Positions 55,792 through 63,896 are shown, counted from the stretch's first letter. The stretch: 64,000 nt of DNA from Sphingomonas hankookensis (GCF_001619955.1 NZ_LQQO01000006.1:1-64000), one strand, 5' to 3'. The notes: generated by a model from the sequence alone, not told the origin. A program made the numbers and translations.

Positions 55792-56396
55792 CCGTCACCA
55801 TTTCCGACATCATGCAGACCAGCCCGGTCATCCCGGTCCTCGTCGTCCATGACGCGGCGCAAGCCCGCCCGATGGCGGAGGCGCTGGTAAAGGGCGGCCT
55901 GCGCGTGCTGGAGGTGACGCTACGCACCCCCGCCGCACTCGAAGCCATTGCCGAAATGAAGAACGTCGAGGGCGCGATCGTCGGTGCCGGCACCGTCGTC
56001 AGCGCCGAACAGTTCAAGCAGGCGATGGACGCGGGGTCGGAATTCATCGTCTCGCCCGGCCTCACCGAAACGATTGCGCGCCCGATCATCGACAGCCGCG
56101 TGCCGTTCCTGCCGGGCATCGCCAATGCCGGCGACATCATGCGCGGCCTCGACCTGGGCCTCACCCATTTCAAGTTCTTCCCGGCCGAAGCATCGGGCGG
56201 CCTGAAGGCGCTGAAGGCGCTCGCCGCGCCCTTCTACCAGGCGAAGTTCTGCCCGACCGGCGGCATCACCGAAGCCAGCGCGCCCGAATGGCTGGCGTTC
56301 GATCCGGTGCTCTGCGTCGGCGGCAGCTGGATCGTCGGCGCAACCCACGCCGAAACCGAAACGCGGGCGCATGCCGCAGCGGGTCTAAAGGCATAA
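55788..56396 (+). CDS. eda: 2-keto-3-deoxy-6-phosphogluconate aldolase
   Basis: Eda splits KDPG into pyruvate and glyceraldehyde-3-phosphate. The 202-aa class I aldolase has SPVIPVLVVHDA, LRVLEVTLRTPAALEAI (Glu), GAGTVVSAEQF, FLPGIANAGDIM and the Schiff-base Lys in HFKFFPAEASGG, ending CVGGSWIVG. The ATG overlaps the glk stop. It closes the Entner-Doudoroff operon. Confidence 0.96.
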   Translation: MTVTISDIMQTSPVIPVLVVHDAAQARPMAEALVKGGLRVLEVTLRTPAALEAIAEMKNVEGAIVGAGTVVSAEQFKQAMDAGSEFIVSPGLTETIARPIIDSRVPFLPGIANAGDIMRGLDLGLTHFKFFPAEASGGLKALKALAAPFYQAKFCPTGGITEASAPEWLAFDPVLCVGGSWIVGATHAETETRAHAAAGLKA

Positions 56397-56397
56397 G

Positions 56398-56530
56398 ATC
56401 CTCCCCGCTCCGCGGGGAGGGGGACCAGCGAAGCTGGTGGAGGGGCGTTGCCGCGAGCGGTCGTTGCGTGTGCGGCACTCCCCTTCGACCATGCTGCGCA
56501 TGGTCCCCCTCCCCATGAATGGGGAGGACA
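56398..56530. repeat. Nested palindromic element between eda and mltG
   Basis: CCTCCCCGCTCCGCGGGGAGG (about 56400-56420) is followed by GGGACCAGCGAAGCTGGTGG and, in reverse near 56490-56527, CTCCCCTTCGACCATGCTGC, GCATGGTCCCCCTCCCC and GGGGAGGAC. The arms pair as a long nested hairpin. It separates convergent genes and is a third dyad family in the window. Confidence 0.75.
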
Positions 56531-56537
56531 TACAAGG

Positions 56538-57506
56538 TTACATCTCGCCCCGCGCCCGGCGGATGTCGTACCACTTCTTCACGTTCGCGTTATGCTCGGC
56601 CAGCGTCTCGGCAAACACATGCCCACCGGTGCCGTCGGCGACGAAATACAGCGCCTTGGTCTCCGCCGGATCGAGCACCGCATCGATCGACGCCTTGCCC
56701 GGATTGGCGATCGGCCCGACCGGTAACCCCGCCGACGCATAGGTGTTGTACCCGTTCTTCGCCTGCAACTCCGACTTGCGGATGCGCCGGCCAAGCGGTT
56801 TTCCCTTGGTAATCGGGTAGATAACGGTCGGATCGGCCTGCAACCGCATACCGTTGCGAAGACGGTTCGAGTAAACCGCCGCGACCATGCGGCGCTCCGA
56901 AGCCTTGCCGGTTTCCTTCTCGACGATCGAGGCGAGGATGAGCGCCTCGCGCGGCGACTTCACGACGGTCGTGGGTTTGCGCTTCTTCCATGCCGCGGCG
57001 AGGTAGCGGTCCATCGCCATCTGCATCCGCTTGACCAGCGCCGCGCGGTCGCCGTCGCGTTCATAGCTGTAGCTGTCGGGAAGGATGCTGCCCTCGGCCG
57101 GCAGCGGCGCGGTGCCCTCCATCTGCGGCGCCTTCGCCACCGCTTCCTGCACCAGGATCGAGGGCCAGCCCTCTGGCACCATCACGAAGCGCTGCAGCGT
57201 GCGACCGCCCTGCAGCAGCTTCAGCACATCCGCCTGGCTCAGCCCCTTGGGGATACGATACTCCCCGGCGCGGATCGGATCGTCGCTGCCAAGGAACCGC
57301 GCGAGCAGGCGGAAGCGGCTGGCCGAGCTGATAGCGCCAGCCTCTTCCAGCTGCTCGGCGGCGGAGGCGAGGCTCGCCCCCTGCGGCACCGTCACCGTCA
57401 GCGTGCGCTCCGCCGGACCGGCCCCGCCCCAGCTCTGCATCACCAGGAACAGCCCGCCAATGGCAAGCAGTCCGAGGATCAGGCCAAGGCATCCGATCCG
57501 GCGCAT
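56538..57506 (-). CDS. mltG: Endolytic murein transglycosylase MltG
   Basis: MltG cuts nascent glycan strands at the inner membrane and sets strand length. The 322-aa protein has one N-terminal transmembrane segment (about 5-25, GCLGLILGLLAIGGLFLVM), a LysM-like region and the YceG domain with ASIVEKETGKASERRMVAAVYSNRLRNGMRLQADPTVIYP in parts, whose Glu is catalytic, and AGLPVGPIANPG. It follows fabF by 4 nt, the usual fabF-mltG arrangement. Confidence 0.95.
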   Translation of the reverse strand: MRRIGCLGLILGLLAIGGLFLVMQSWGGAGPAERTLTVTVPQGASLASAAEQLEEAGAISSASRFRLLARFLGSDDPIRAGEYRIPKGLSQADVLKLLQGGRTLQRFVMVPEGWPSILVQEAVAKAPQMEGTAPLPAEGSILPDSYSYERDGDRAALVKRMQMAMDRYLAAAWKKRKPTTVVKSPREALILASIVEKETGKASERRMVAAVYSNRLRNGMRLQADPTVIYPITKGKPLGRRIRKSELQAKNGYNTYASAGLPVGPIANPGKASIDAVLDPAETKALYFVADGTGGHVFAETLAEHNANVKKWYDIRRARGEM

Positions 57507-57510
57507 CGCG

Positions 57511-58767
57511 TCAGATCGCCTTCATCACCAGCGACGCATTGGTGCCGCCGAAACCGAACGAGTTGTTCAGCACCGCGCGCACCTGCCGCTTCTTCGCGAC
57601 CAGCGGCACCAGATCGACACCCTCGGTCCCCTCGTCGGGATTGTGGAGGTTCAGCGTCGGCGGCACGATCTGGTCGCGCAGCGCGAGAATGCAGAAGATG
57701 CTCTCGACCGCACCGGCACCGCCCAGCAGATGGCCGATCGCCGACTTGGTGCTCGACATCGACGCACCCGACAGATCGTTGCCGAACACGCGCTTGGCGG
57801 CGGCGAGTTCGATTGTGTCCGCCATGGTCGAGGTGCCGTGCGCGTTGATGTAATCGATGTCGCTCGGTTCCATGCCCGCCTTGCGCAGCGCCATGCGCAT
57901 CGCATTCTCGGCACCCTTGCCCTCGGGATGCGGCGCGGTGACGTGATAGGCATCGCCCGACAGGCCGTAGCCGACGACCTCGGCATAAATTTTCGCGCCG
58001 CGCGCCTTGGCGTGCTCATATTCCTCGAGCACGATGACGCCGGCGCCCTCGCCCATCACAAAGCCGTCGCGATCCTTGTCATAGGGGCGGCTGGCTTCGG
58101 TCGGACGGTCGTTCATGCTCATGTTGAGCGCCCGCGCCTGCGCAAAGCCGGCGACGCCCAGCGGGTTGACGGTGCTTTCCGCGCCGCCCGCCAGCATGAT
58201 GTCGGCATCGTCGTCGCGGATCATCCGCGCGGCATCGCCGATCGAATGCGCACCGGTCGAGCACGCCGTCACGACCGCATGGTTCGGACCCATCAGCCCG
58301 TACTTGATCGACACCTGCCCGCTGATCAGGTTGATGAGCCGGCCATGCACGAAATGCGGGCTGACCCGACCCGGACCACGTTCGTGCAGGTTGACCGACT
58401 CGATCTCGATCCCCGGCAGGCCGCCGATACCCGAACCGATCGACACGCCGGCGCGCAGCTTCGTCGCCTCGTCCATCTCGGTCAGGCCGGCATCTTCCAG
58501 CGCCTGCCCGGCGGCATCGATGCCATAGATGATGAACGGATCGACCTGCCGCTGGATCTTGTGATCGACCCGCTTGTTCGGATCGAAGCCATATTCATGG
58601 TCCGCCGGCTTCACCTCGCACGCGATCTGGCACTTCTGGTTCGACGCATCGAAATGCGTGATCGGACCCGCGCCCGACTTGCCGGCGATCAGGTTCTTCC
58701 AGGCGGTTTCCACCTCGGCACCCAGCGGGGTCACGAGGCCGAGGCCGGTCACGACTACGCGGCGCAT
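57511..58767 (-). CDS. fabF: Beta-ketoacyl-ACP synthase II
   Basis: FabF condenses malonyl-ACP with acyl-ACP during chain elongation. The 418-aa enzyme has the Cys-His-His triad: Cys in VVTACSTGAHSIG, His in INAHGTSTMADTIE and His in KSAIGHLLGGAGAVE. ATG 58767 (MRRVVVTGLGLVTPLG) is used; an upstream in-frame start at 58812 would enter the acpP-fabF spacer. It lies between acpP and mltG. Confidence 0.96.
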   Translation of the reverse strand: MRRVVVTGLGLVTPLGAEVETAWKNLIAGKSGAGPITHFDASNQKCQIACEVKPADHEYGFDPNKRVDHKIQRQVDPFIIYGIDAAGQALEDAGLTEMDEATKLRAGVSIGSGIGGLPGIEIESVNLHERGPGRVSPHFVHGRLINLISGQVSIKYGLMGPNHAVVTACSTGAHSIGDAARMIRDDDADIMLAGGAESTVNPLGVAGFAQARALNMSMNDRPTEASRPYDKDRDGFVMGEGAGVIVLEEYEHAKARGAKIYAEVVGYGLSGDAYHVTAPHPEGKGAENAMRMALRKAGMEPSDIDYINAHGTSTMADTIELAAAKRVFGNDLSGASMSSTKSAIGHLLGGAGAVESIFCILALRDQIVPPTLNLHNPDEGTEGVDLVPLVAKKRQVRAVLNNSFGFGGTNASLVMKAI

Positions 58768-58800
58768 GGCATTCTCTCCGTTCAGATACGTAACGAACGA

Positions 58801-58834
58801 CCCCCCGCCCATGGCTTTTCGCCGGGACGGGGGG
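58801..58834 (-). other. Strong hairpin between acpP and fabF
   Basis: On the coding (minus) strand CCCCCCGTCCC pairs with GGGCGGGGGG around GGCGAAAAGCCAT, in the 115-nt acpP-fabF space. There is no T-run. It may be an attenuator or an RNA-processing site that lets acpP mRNA exceed fabF mRNA, as AcpP is needed in large amounts. Confidence 0.5.
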
Positions 58835-58882
58835 CCGTGAAATCATGGCAATCGGCAGGGCGGCGGGGCCGCCCCGGCCGGA

Positions 58883-59119
58883 TCAGCCCTTGTGCTCGTC
58901 GATATAGGTGATCGCGTCCTTGACGGTCGTGATCTTCTCGGCGGCATCGTCGGGGATCTCGACGCCGAATTCTTCCTCGAACGCCATTACCAGCTCGACG
59001 ATGTCGAGGCTGTCCGCGCCCAGATCGTCGATGAAGCTCGCGTCTTCGGTAACCTTTTCCGCTTCGACGCCGAGATGCTCGACGACGATCTTCTTAACGC
59101 GTTCGGCGGTCTCGCTCAT
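58883..59119 (-). CDS. acpP: Acyl carrier protein
   Basis: ACP carries growing acyl chains on phosphopantetheine. The 78-aa acidic protein has the attachment Ser in [20 protein letters not shown] and the usual ends ([27 protein letters not shown]). ATG 59119 (MSETAERV) fits the family and has GAGGGA 6 nt upstream; ATG 59125 (MNMSET) is two codons earlier. It is in the fab operon between an unknown gene and fabF. Confidence 0.97.
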   Translation of the reverse strand: MSETAERVKKIVVEHLGVEAEKVTEDASFIDDLGADSLDIVELVMAFEEEFGVEIPDDAAEKITTVKDAITYIDEHKG

Positions 59120-59209
59120 ATTCATTCCCTCTTCACATTCGGGGTGTTTCTTACCTGAACGCCCCTAAAGCGCGTCCGGCCCGCGCGCAAGAGCGCCGGT
59201 GCGGACGCA

Positions 59210-59719
59210 TTACCCCTTGGCAGCGAACAACCGGGCCAGCGTCGCGGCGTTGAAGGCGTACCCGCCCATCAGCCGCTGGACACGCGTATCCGCCTTTTTC
59301 GCCCCGGCAAGGTTCATCATGCCTTCCATGAAGGCGTCGACCTCGGCCGTCTGCTTGCGCGCCAGAAAGGCGTTCAGGACGGCAGGCGGCGTCTGGCTCA
59401 GGCGGCGGTTGACCGCCACCGGATCGACGCCCTTGGCCGAAAGCCCGGACGCCAGCGCCTCGACGGCGATGCTGGTGACGACGATATCACCCGCGCGCGC
59501 GTCCGCCTTGCCGGTGCCGGGCTGGCAGGTCGCGGCATGGCGACGGGTCGCCTTCACCAGCGCGTCCGTTGCCGGCGTCGGCTTCTTGCCTTCCAGCACG
59601 CCGACGATCATGCCCTGCTGCATCTTCGCCAGGTCGCCCTTGGGCAGCTTGGCGACCGCGCATTTGACGACATTGGCATCGCCCGCGGCCAGCATCGCCG
59701 CCATCAGCATCACGCTCAT
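59210..59719 (-). CDS. Hypothetical exported protein within the fab operon
   Basis: The 169-aa product has a hydrophobic N-terminus (MSVMLMAAMLAAGDA) that looks like a signal peptide, then an Ala/Lys-rich helical body with two Cys (Cys20 and Cys65) that could form a disulfide. It ends LMGGYAFNAATLARLFAAKG. Its ATG overlaps the fabG stop by 4 nt, so it is firmly in the fab operon, 90 nt before acpP. No family was recognised. A periplasmic role is inferred from the signal-like start only. Confidence 0.7.
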   Translation of the reverse strand: MSVMLMAAMLAAGDANVVKCAVAKLPKGDLAKMQQGMIVGVLEGKKPTPATDALVKATRRHAATCQPGTGKADARAGDIVVTSIAVEALASGLSAKGVDPVAVNRRLSQTPPAVLNAFLARKQTAEVDAFMEGMMNLAGAKKADTRVQRLMGGYAFNAATLARLFAAKG

Positions 59720-60453
59720 ACCATCGCCATCCCGCCGTTCACATGGATCGTCTGGCCGGTCACGTAACCGGCGTCGCGGCTGACCAGATAGGCGACCGCA
59801 GCGGCGACGTCATCGCCCGTGCCCAACGCCCCGGCCGGAATCTTGCCCAGCAGGGCGGTTTTCTGCGCTTCGGGCAGCACGTCGGTCATCGCCGAAGACA
59901 TGAAACCGGGCGCGACGCAGTTGACGGTGATGCCGCGGCTGGCGAGTTCTGCGGCCAGCGCCTTCGACATGCCGACCAGTCCCGCCTTCGACGCAGCATA
60001 ATTGGCCTGCCCCGGATTGCCGGTCTGCCCGACGACCGAGGTGATCGAGACGATCCGGCCGAAACGGGCCTTCATCATCGGCTTGGCGGCGGCACGGCAC
60101 AGCCGGAACGCGGCTTCGAGGTTGACGCGGATCACCTGGTCCCATTCGTCATCCTTCATGCGCATGGCGAGGTTGTCGCGCGTGACCCCGGCATTGTTGA
60201 CGAGGATATCGAGCTTCCCGAGCGCCGCCACCGCCTGCGGCACCAGCCCATCGACCGCCGCGCCATCGGACAGGTCGCACACCAGCGGCACATGATCCCC
60301 GCCCAGTTCGGCGGCGAACGCCTCCAGCTTGGCAGCATTGGAGCCGGACAAGGCAAGGCGCGCACCCTGCGCGGCAAGGCCCTTGGCAATCGCCGAGCCG
60401 AGGCCACCGCTGGCACCGGTCACAAGGGCGGTCATTCCCGTTAGGTCGAACAT
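59716..60453 (-). CDS. fabG: 3-oxoacyl-ACP reductase
   Basis: FabG reduces 3-ketoacyl-ACP with NADPH. The 245-aa SDR has VTGASGGLGSAIAKGL, NNAGVTRDNLAMRM, the Ser in SITSVVGQTGNPGQ, and the catalytic Tyr-Lys in NYAASKAGL, with GFMSSAMTD for the flexible region. GGAGAATGAA precedes ATG 60453. It would lie 20 nt after the fabD stop if the 443-bp element at 60472-60914 were absent. Confidence 0.95.
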   Translation of the reverse strand: MFDLTGMTALVTGASGGLGSAIAKGLAAQGARLALSGSNAAKLEAFAAELGGDHVPLVCDLSDGAAVDGLVPQAVAALGKLDILVNNAGVTRDNLAMRMKDDEWDQVIRVNLEAAFRLCRAAAKPMMKARFGRIVSITSVVGQTGNPGQANYAASKAGLVGMSKALAAELASRGITVNCVAPGFMSSAMTDVLPEAQKTALLGKIPAGALGTGDDVAAAVAYLVSRDAGYVTGQTIHVNGGMAMV

Positions 60454-60454
60454 T

Positions 60455-60880
60455 TCATTCTCCGGAAGATTGGTTCACGCGGAGGCGCGGAGACGCGGAG
60501 GGGCGGTAGTCGTTGACGATCCGGCGTAGCCCCTCCTTGAGCGTTTCGCCGCCAAAATTGATGAGCAGCCCTACGGGCTGTTTCGTCAGTCGCAAATAGG
60601 TCAGAAGCTGTTTGCCATGAACCGGTGCCAGCCGGTCCACCGATTTGACCTCCACTAACAAGCGCCCGGCGACGAGCAAATCGATCTTGAAAGCCGCGCG
60701 GAAGCATTGTCCGTCAAACACGACGTCGATCGGCTGCTGACGCACAACGGAATGCCCCATTTGTTCAAGCCGCCCGGCCAACAGCATCTCGTAAACGCTT
60801 TCCAGAAGGCCCGGACCCAATTCCCGGTGCAGTCGCAGCGCAACGTCGACAACATCACCGGAGATTGCTTCCAGGTCCAT
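60455..60880 (-). CDS. GxxExxY / PD-(D/E)XK nuclease-like protein
   Basis: The 141-aa protein has the family signature GLLESVY (24-30) and a PD-(D/E)XK-like core: Asp67 in FKIDLLV, Glu77-x-Lys79 in LLVEVKS and Gln91 in GKQLLTYL. The family (Pfam PDDEXK_3) is predicted to be nuclease-like, but its activity is not known to me. Residues about 127-136 (PSASPRLRVN) are encoded by the left 30-bp inverted repeat, and the last residues QSSGE plus the stop come from host DNA outside the element. It lies between fabD and fabG on the same strand, so it is transcribed with the fab operon. Confidence 0.82.
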   Translation of the reverse strand: MDLEAISGDVVDVALRLHRELGPGLLESVYEMLLAGRLEQMGHSVVRQQPIDVVFDGQCFRAAFKIDLLVAGRLLVEVKSVDRLAPVHGKQLLTYLRLTKQPVGLLINFGGETLKEGLRRIVNDYRPSASPRLRVNQSSGE

Positions 60881-60914
60881 ACTTCCTCCGCGTCTCCGCG
60901 CCTCCGCGTGAACC
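60472..60914. mobile_element. 443-bp element with 30-bp perfect terminal inverted repeats
   Basis: The ends 60472-60501 and 60885-60914 are exact reverse complements (outer end GGTTCACGCGGAGGCGCGG, inner end GACGCGGAGG). GATT occurs directly outside both ends (60468-60471 and 60915-60918), as expected for a 4-bp target duplication. Removing the element and one GATT restores fabD stop, 20 nt with GGAG, fabG start. It carries one gene, the GxxExxY protein. It has no recognisable transposase, so movement could depend on its own protein or on a helper. Confidence 0.8.
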
Positions 60915-60917
60915 GAT

Positions 60918-61853
60918 TTACAACCGCCCCACCAGCGCTTCGATATCGGCCATCGTCACCACGCTGGTCGCCGTCGCATCCGGCGCGATGCGCTTGACCA
61001 TCGCGCCGAGCACCTTGCCGCCCAGTTCGACGAAGTCGCCGACCCCAGCATCCTGCATCGCCAGCACCGATTCCCGCCAGCGAACCATGCCGGTCACCTG
61101 CTCGACCAGCAGCGTGCGGATCGTCTCCGGATCGGCGACCGGAGCGGCGGTGACGTTGGCATAGACCGGCACGACCGGCGCCGACAGCGCGACATCGGCC
61201 AGCGCCGCCGCCATCGCATCGGCAGCGGGCTGCATCATCGGGCAATGGAACGGCGCCGACACGGGCAGCACCACCGCCCGCTTGATCCCCATGTCCTTGG
61301 CGAGCGGCACGGCGCGTTCGATCGCCGCCTTCGCGCCCGAGATCACGACCTGCGACGGATCGTTGTCGTTGGCCACGGTGCAGACTTCACCCTCGGCCGC
61401 CGCCTCTGCCAACGCCTGCGCCTTGGCCAGATCGGCGCCGAGAAGCGCGGCCATCGCCCCCTCGCCCACCGGCACCGCCGCCTGCATCGCCTGCCCGCGC
61501 AGCTTCAGCAGCCGCGCGGTGGTCGACAGGTTCAGCGCACCGGCGGCACATAGCGCGGTATATTCGCCCAGCGAATGCCCCGCCACGAAATCGGCCTTGT
61601 CGGCCAGGCGGATGCCGCCCTCCCGCTCCAGCACGCGCAACGTCGCGATGGCGTTCGCCATGATCGCCGGCTGGGCATTTTCGGTCAGCAGCAGGTCGGC
61701 ATCGGGACCCTCGGTCATCAGGCGAAAGAGATGCTGCCCCAGCGCCTCGTCGACTTCCTGGAACACTTCGCGGGCGTGGGGGCTGGCCGCGGCAAGCGCG
61801 GCACCCATGCCGACCGACTGGCTCCCCTGCCCCGGAAAGATGAATGCGCGCAT
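60918..61853 (-). CDS. fabD: Malonyl-CoA:ACP acyltransferase
   Basis: FabD loads malonyl groups onto ACP. The 311-aa protein has MRAFIFPGQGSQSVGMG at the start, the nucleophile Ser in AGHSLGEYTALCAAG, and the His in VSAPFHCPMM. ATG 61853 was chosen; the open frame extends far upstream without support. It is the first gene of the fab set fabD-(element)-fabG-orf-acpP-fabF-mltG. Confidence 0.96.
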   Translation of the reverse strand: MRAFIFPGQGSQSVGMGAALAAASPHAREVFQEVDEALGQHLFRLMTEGPDADLLLTENAQPAIMANAIATLRVLEREGGIRLADKADFVAGHSLGEYTALCAAGALNLSTTARLLKLRGQAMQAAVPVGEGAMAALLGADLAKAQALAEAAAEGEVCTVANDNDPSQVVISGAKAAIERAVPLAKDMGIKRAVVLPVSAPFHCPMMQPAADAMAAALADVALSAPVVPVYANVTAAPVADPETIRTLLVEQVTGMVRWRESVLAMQDAGVGDFVELGGKVLGAMVKRIAPDATATSVVTMADIEALVGRL

Positions 61854-62021
61854 CGCCGACGTCTCCTGCAAATCCAAGCCGCGCGGCCTAGTCCTTCGGC
61901 CAAGCTGAACGCAAGGGGGCGTGTTGCGACGGACTGCGACCATTTCGCGGCTTTGCTGACAAACGCCGGTTACAGGGCATCGCCATCTTGGCTCCAACAG
62001 CAAATCCAATGGAGACGTGAG

Positions 62022-62399
62022 ATGAAGAAGCTGATCCTCGCCGCGATGACCGCATCGTTGCTCGCCACCCCGATGGCCGCATCGGCGCAGAGCCGCACCG
62101 TCATCAAGGAACGCCCCGGCCGGACCGTGGTCGTCGAAAAGAACCGCCATGGCCAGAATGTCCGCCGGACCGTCGTTCGCCAGCAGCCGGCCCGCTATAC
62201 GAACTGGCAGCGCGGCCAGCGGTTCGACCGCAACCGGGCGCCCAACTATCGCCAGATCGACTATCGCGCCTATCGGCAGCGCGGCGTCTATGCGCCGCCC
62301 CGCGGTTATCAGTGGGTGCAGTCGGGCAACGACGCAGTTCTGATCGCGATCGCCAGCGGGCTGATCGGCGCGGTGGTCGGCGGCGCGCTCCTCAACTGA
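62022..62399 (+). CDS. RcnB-like periplasmic protein
   Basis: The 125-aa protein has a signal peptide (MKKLILAAMTASLLATPMAASAQS), a basic Arg/Tyr-rich body (TNWQRGQRFDRNRAPNYRQIDYRAYRQRGVYAPPRGYQWVQSGNDAVLIAI in parts) and a Gly-rich hydrophobic end (ASGLIGAVVGGALLN). The PPRGYQWVQ...YVLI pattern is that of RcnB proteins, linked in E. coli to Ni/Co homeostasis; here the role is not known. GGAGACGTGAG precedes ATG 62022. It is a single gene. Confidence 0.82.
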   Translation: MKKLILAAMTASLLATPMAASAQSRTVIKERPGRTVVVEKNRHGQNVRRTVVRQQPARYTNWQRGQRFDRNRAPNYRQIDYRAYRQRGVYAPPRGYQWVQSGNDAVLIAIASGLIGAVVGGALLN

Positions 62400-62437
62400 C
62401 CTTGCCTTTCCGCCCGATTCGGGTAAGGGGATGCGCA

Positions 62438-62472
62438 TCCGGGGTGACGGGACCAGTGCCTGTCGCCCCGGA
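62438..62472 (+). promoter_or_regulatory. Leader hairpin upstream of rpsF
   Basis: TCCGGGGTGACGGG (62438-62451) pairs with CCTGTCGCCCCGGA (62459-62472) over 14 bp with two G-U pairs and a 7-nt loop. It sits about 80 nt before the rpsF start. S6/S18 operons often have an autoregulatory leader (the S6:S18 RNA motif). Its conserved CCG bulge was not clearly placed here, so the link is tentative. Confidence 0.45.
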
Positions 62473-62551
62473 CTGCATTTGAAGACGACAGCCGGAGGGG
62501 CGTTCGCGATGGTCGCGGCGTCAGCGATCGGCCAACAGACGAGAAAGACAC

Positions 62552-62968
62552 ATGGCTCTCTACGAGCACGTGTTCCTTGCGCGCCAGGATCTGGCACAGG
62601 CGCAGGTGGACGCGCTGGCGGAAACCGCCACGAAGATCGTTCAGGACATGAACGGCAAGGTCGTGAAGACCGAGACCTGGGGCCTGCGCAGCCTCGCCTA
62701 TCGCATCGCGAAGAACCGCAAGGCGCATTACGTCATGCTCGAAATCGACGCGCCGGGCGACGTCGTGGCCGAGCTGGAGCGCCAGACGCAGATCAACGAA
62801 GACGTGATCCGCTTCATGACCGTCAAGGTTGACGCCCATGAAGAAGGTCCGACCGTGATGATGCGCAAGAGCGAGCGTTCGGAGCGTGGCGACCGTCGTG
62901 GCGGCCGTGATCGTGACGACCGTGGTCCGCGCCGTGAGCGCGAGCCGTCGGCCGAAGTCGAAGCGTAA
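62552..62968 (+). CDS. rpsF: 30S ribosomal protein S6
   Basis: S6 binds S18 and 16S rRNA in the platform of the small subunit. The 138-aa protein has the ferredoxin-like fold sequence [47 protein letters not shown] in pieces. It has an Arg/Asp-rich C-terminal tail of about 30 residues ([17 protein letters not shown]) beyond the usual ~100 residues, common in this clade. rpsR follows by 12 nt. Confidence 0.98.
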   Translation: MALYEHVFLARQDLAQAQVDALAETATKIVQDMNGKVVKTETWGLRSLAYRIAKNRKAHYVMLEIDAPGDVVAELERQTQINEDVIRFMTVKVDAHEEGPTVMMRKSERSERGDRRGGRDRDDRGPRREREPSAEVEA

Positions 62969-62980
62969 GGAGCAGCACCC

Positions 62981-63205
62981 ATGGCACGTCCGTTTTTCCG
63001 CCGCCGCAAGAGCTGCCCCTTCTCCGCGAAGGACGCTCCCCGGATCGACTACAAGGATGTTCGTCTGCTGCAGGGCTTCGTGTCCGAACGCGGCAAGATC
63101 GTCCCGTCGCGCATCACCTCGGTGAGCGCCAAGAAGCAGCGCGAACTGGCCCAGGCCATCAAGCGCGCCCGCCATCTGGGCCTGCTGCCCTACATCGTTA
63201 AGTAA
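62981..63205 (+). CDS. rpsR: 30S ribosomal protein S18
   Basis: S18 partners S6 in the small subunit. The 74-aa protein has [38 protein letters not shown] and [14 protein letters not shown], all characteristic. AAGGAGC precedes the start. It lies between rpsF and rplI with 12-nt spacings. Confidence 0.98.
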   Translation: MARPFFRRRKSCPFSAKDAPRIDYKDVRLLQGFVSERGKIVPSRITSVSAKKQRELAQAIKRARHLGLLPYIVK

Positions 63206-63217
63206 GGAGCGCCCAAC

Positions 63218-63811
63218 ATGGACGTCATTCTGCTGGAACGCGTCGAGAAGCTCGGCGCCATCGGCGACGTGGTGAAGGTAAAGGACGGCTTCGCCCGTAA
63301 CTTCCTCCTGCCGCGCAAGAAGGCGCTGCGCGCCAACGAAGCCAACAAGAAGGTGTTCGAGGCGAACCGCGAGCGGATCGTCGCAGAGAACGCCGCCCGT
63401 CGCACCGACGCCGAAGCCGAAGCCAAGACGCTGGAAGGCGTTTCGGTCACGCTGATCCGTCAGTCGTCGAACACCGGTCAGCTCTACGGTTCGGTCGCGG
63501 TTCGCGATCTGGTCGACGCGCTGGTCGCCGACGGCCATAAGGTCGACAAGTCGCAGGTCGCCCTCGACCGTCCGATCAAGGCGATCGGCCTGCACGACGT
63601 GAAGATCGCGCTCCACCCGGAAGTGTCGGTCACCGTCAAGGTGAACGTCGCCCGCTCGCCGGAAGAAGCCGAGATGCAGGCGCAGGGCGTCGACGTCATG
63701 GCCTCGATGTTCGAGCGTGACGATGCCGGCTTCACCGAGGATTACGATCCCAACGCCGAGCCGGGCGAAATCGCCCGCGACGACGCGAACACGGAAGAAG
63801 CGCAGGGCTGA
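63218..63811 (+). CDS. rplI: 50S ribosomal protein L9
   Basis: L9 stabilises the L1 stalk region. The 197-aa protein has the N-terminal domain [39 protein letters not shown] (in parts), the long connecting helix and the C-terminal domain to about residue 150. An acidic extension ([21 protein letters not shown]) of about 45 residues follows, beyond the usual length of ~150. It ends the rpsF-rpsR-rplI operon and is followed by a terminator. Confidence 0.97.
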   Translation: MDVILLERVEKLGAIGDVVKVKDGFARNFLLPRKKALRANEANKKVFEANRERIVAENAARRTDAEAEAKTLEGVSVTLIRQSSNTGQLYGSVAVRDLVDALVADGHKVDKSQVALDRPIKAIGLHDVKIALHPEVSVTVKVNVARSPEEAEMQAQGVDVMASMFERDDAGFTEDYDPNAEPGEIARDDANTEEAQG

Positions 63812-63834
63812 TCCCCGCCGCTACGACCAACAGG

Positions 63835-63868
63835 AAAGGCCGCCGGAGCGATCCGGCGGCCTTTTTTG
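63835..63868 (+). terminator. Intrinsic terminator of the rpsF-rpsR-rplI operon
   Basis: AAAGGCCGCCGGA-GCGA-TCCGGCGGCCTTTTTT forms a perfect GC-rich stem with a T-run, 24 nt after rplI. It is the clearest Rho-independent terminator in the window. Its A-run may also let it act on the minus strand for transcription from the opposite side. Confidence 0.95.
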
Positions 63869-63896
63869 GTTGGCGATGTGGCAACATGTGTGTGGG

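Noticed and set aside
60918..62597. A 559-aa version of FabD extending upstream to 62597
   Set aside because: The added N-terminus overlaps the RcnB-like gene and rpsF; FabD proteins begin at the M of MRAFIFPGQG (61853).
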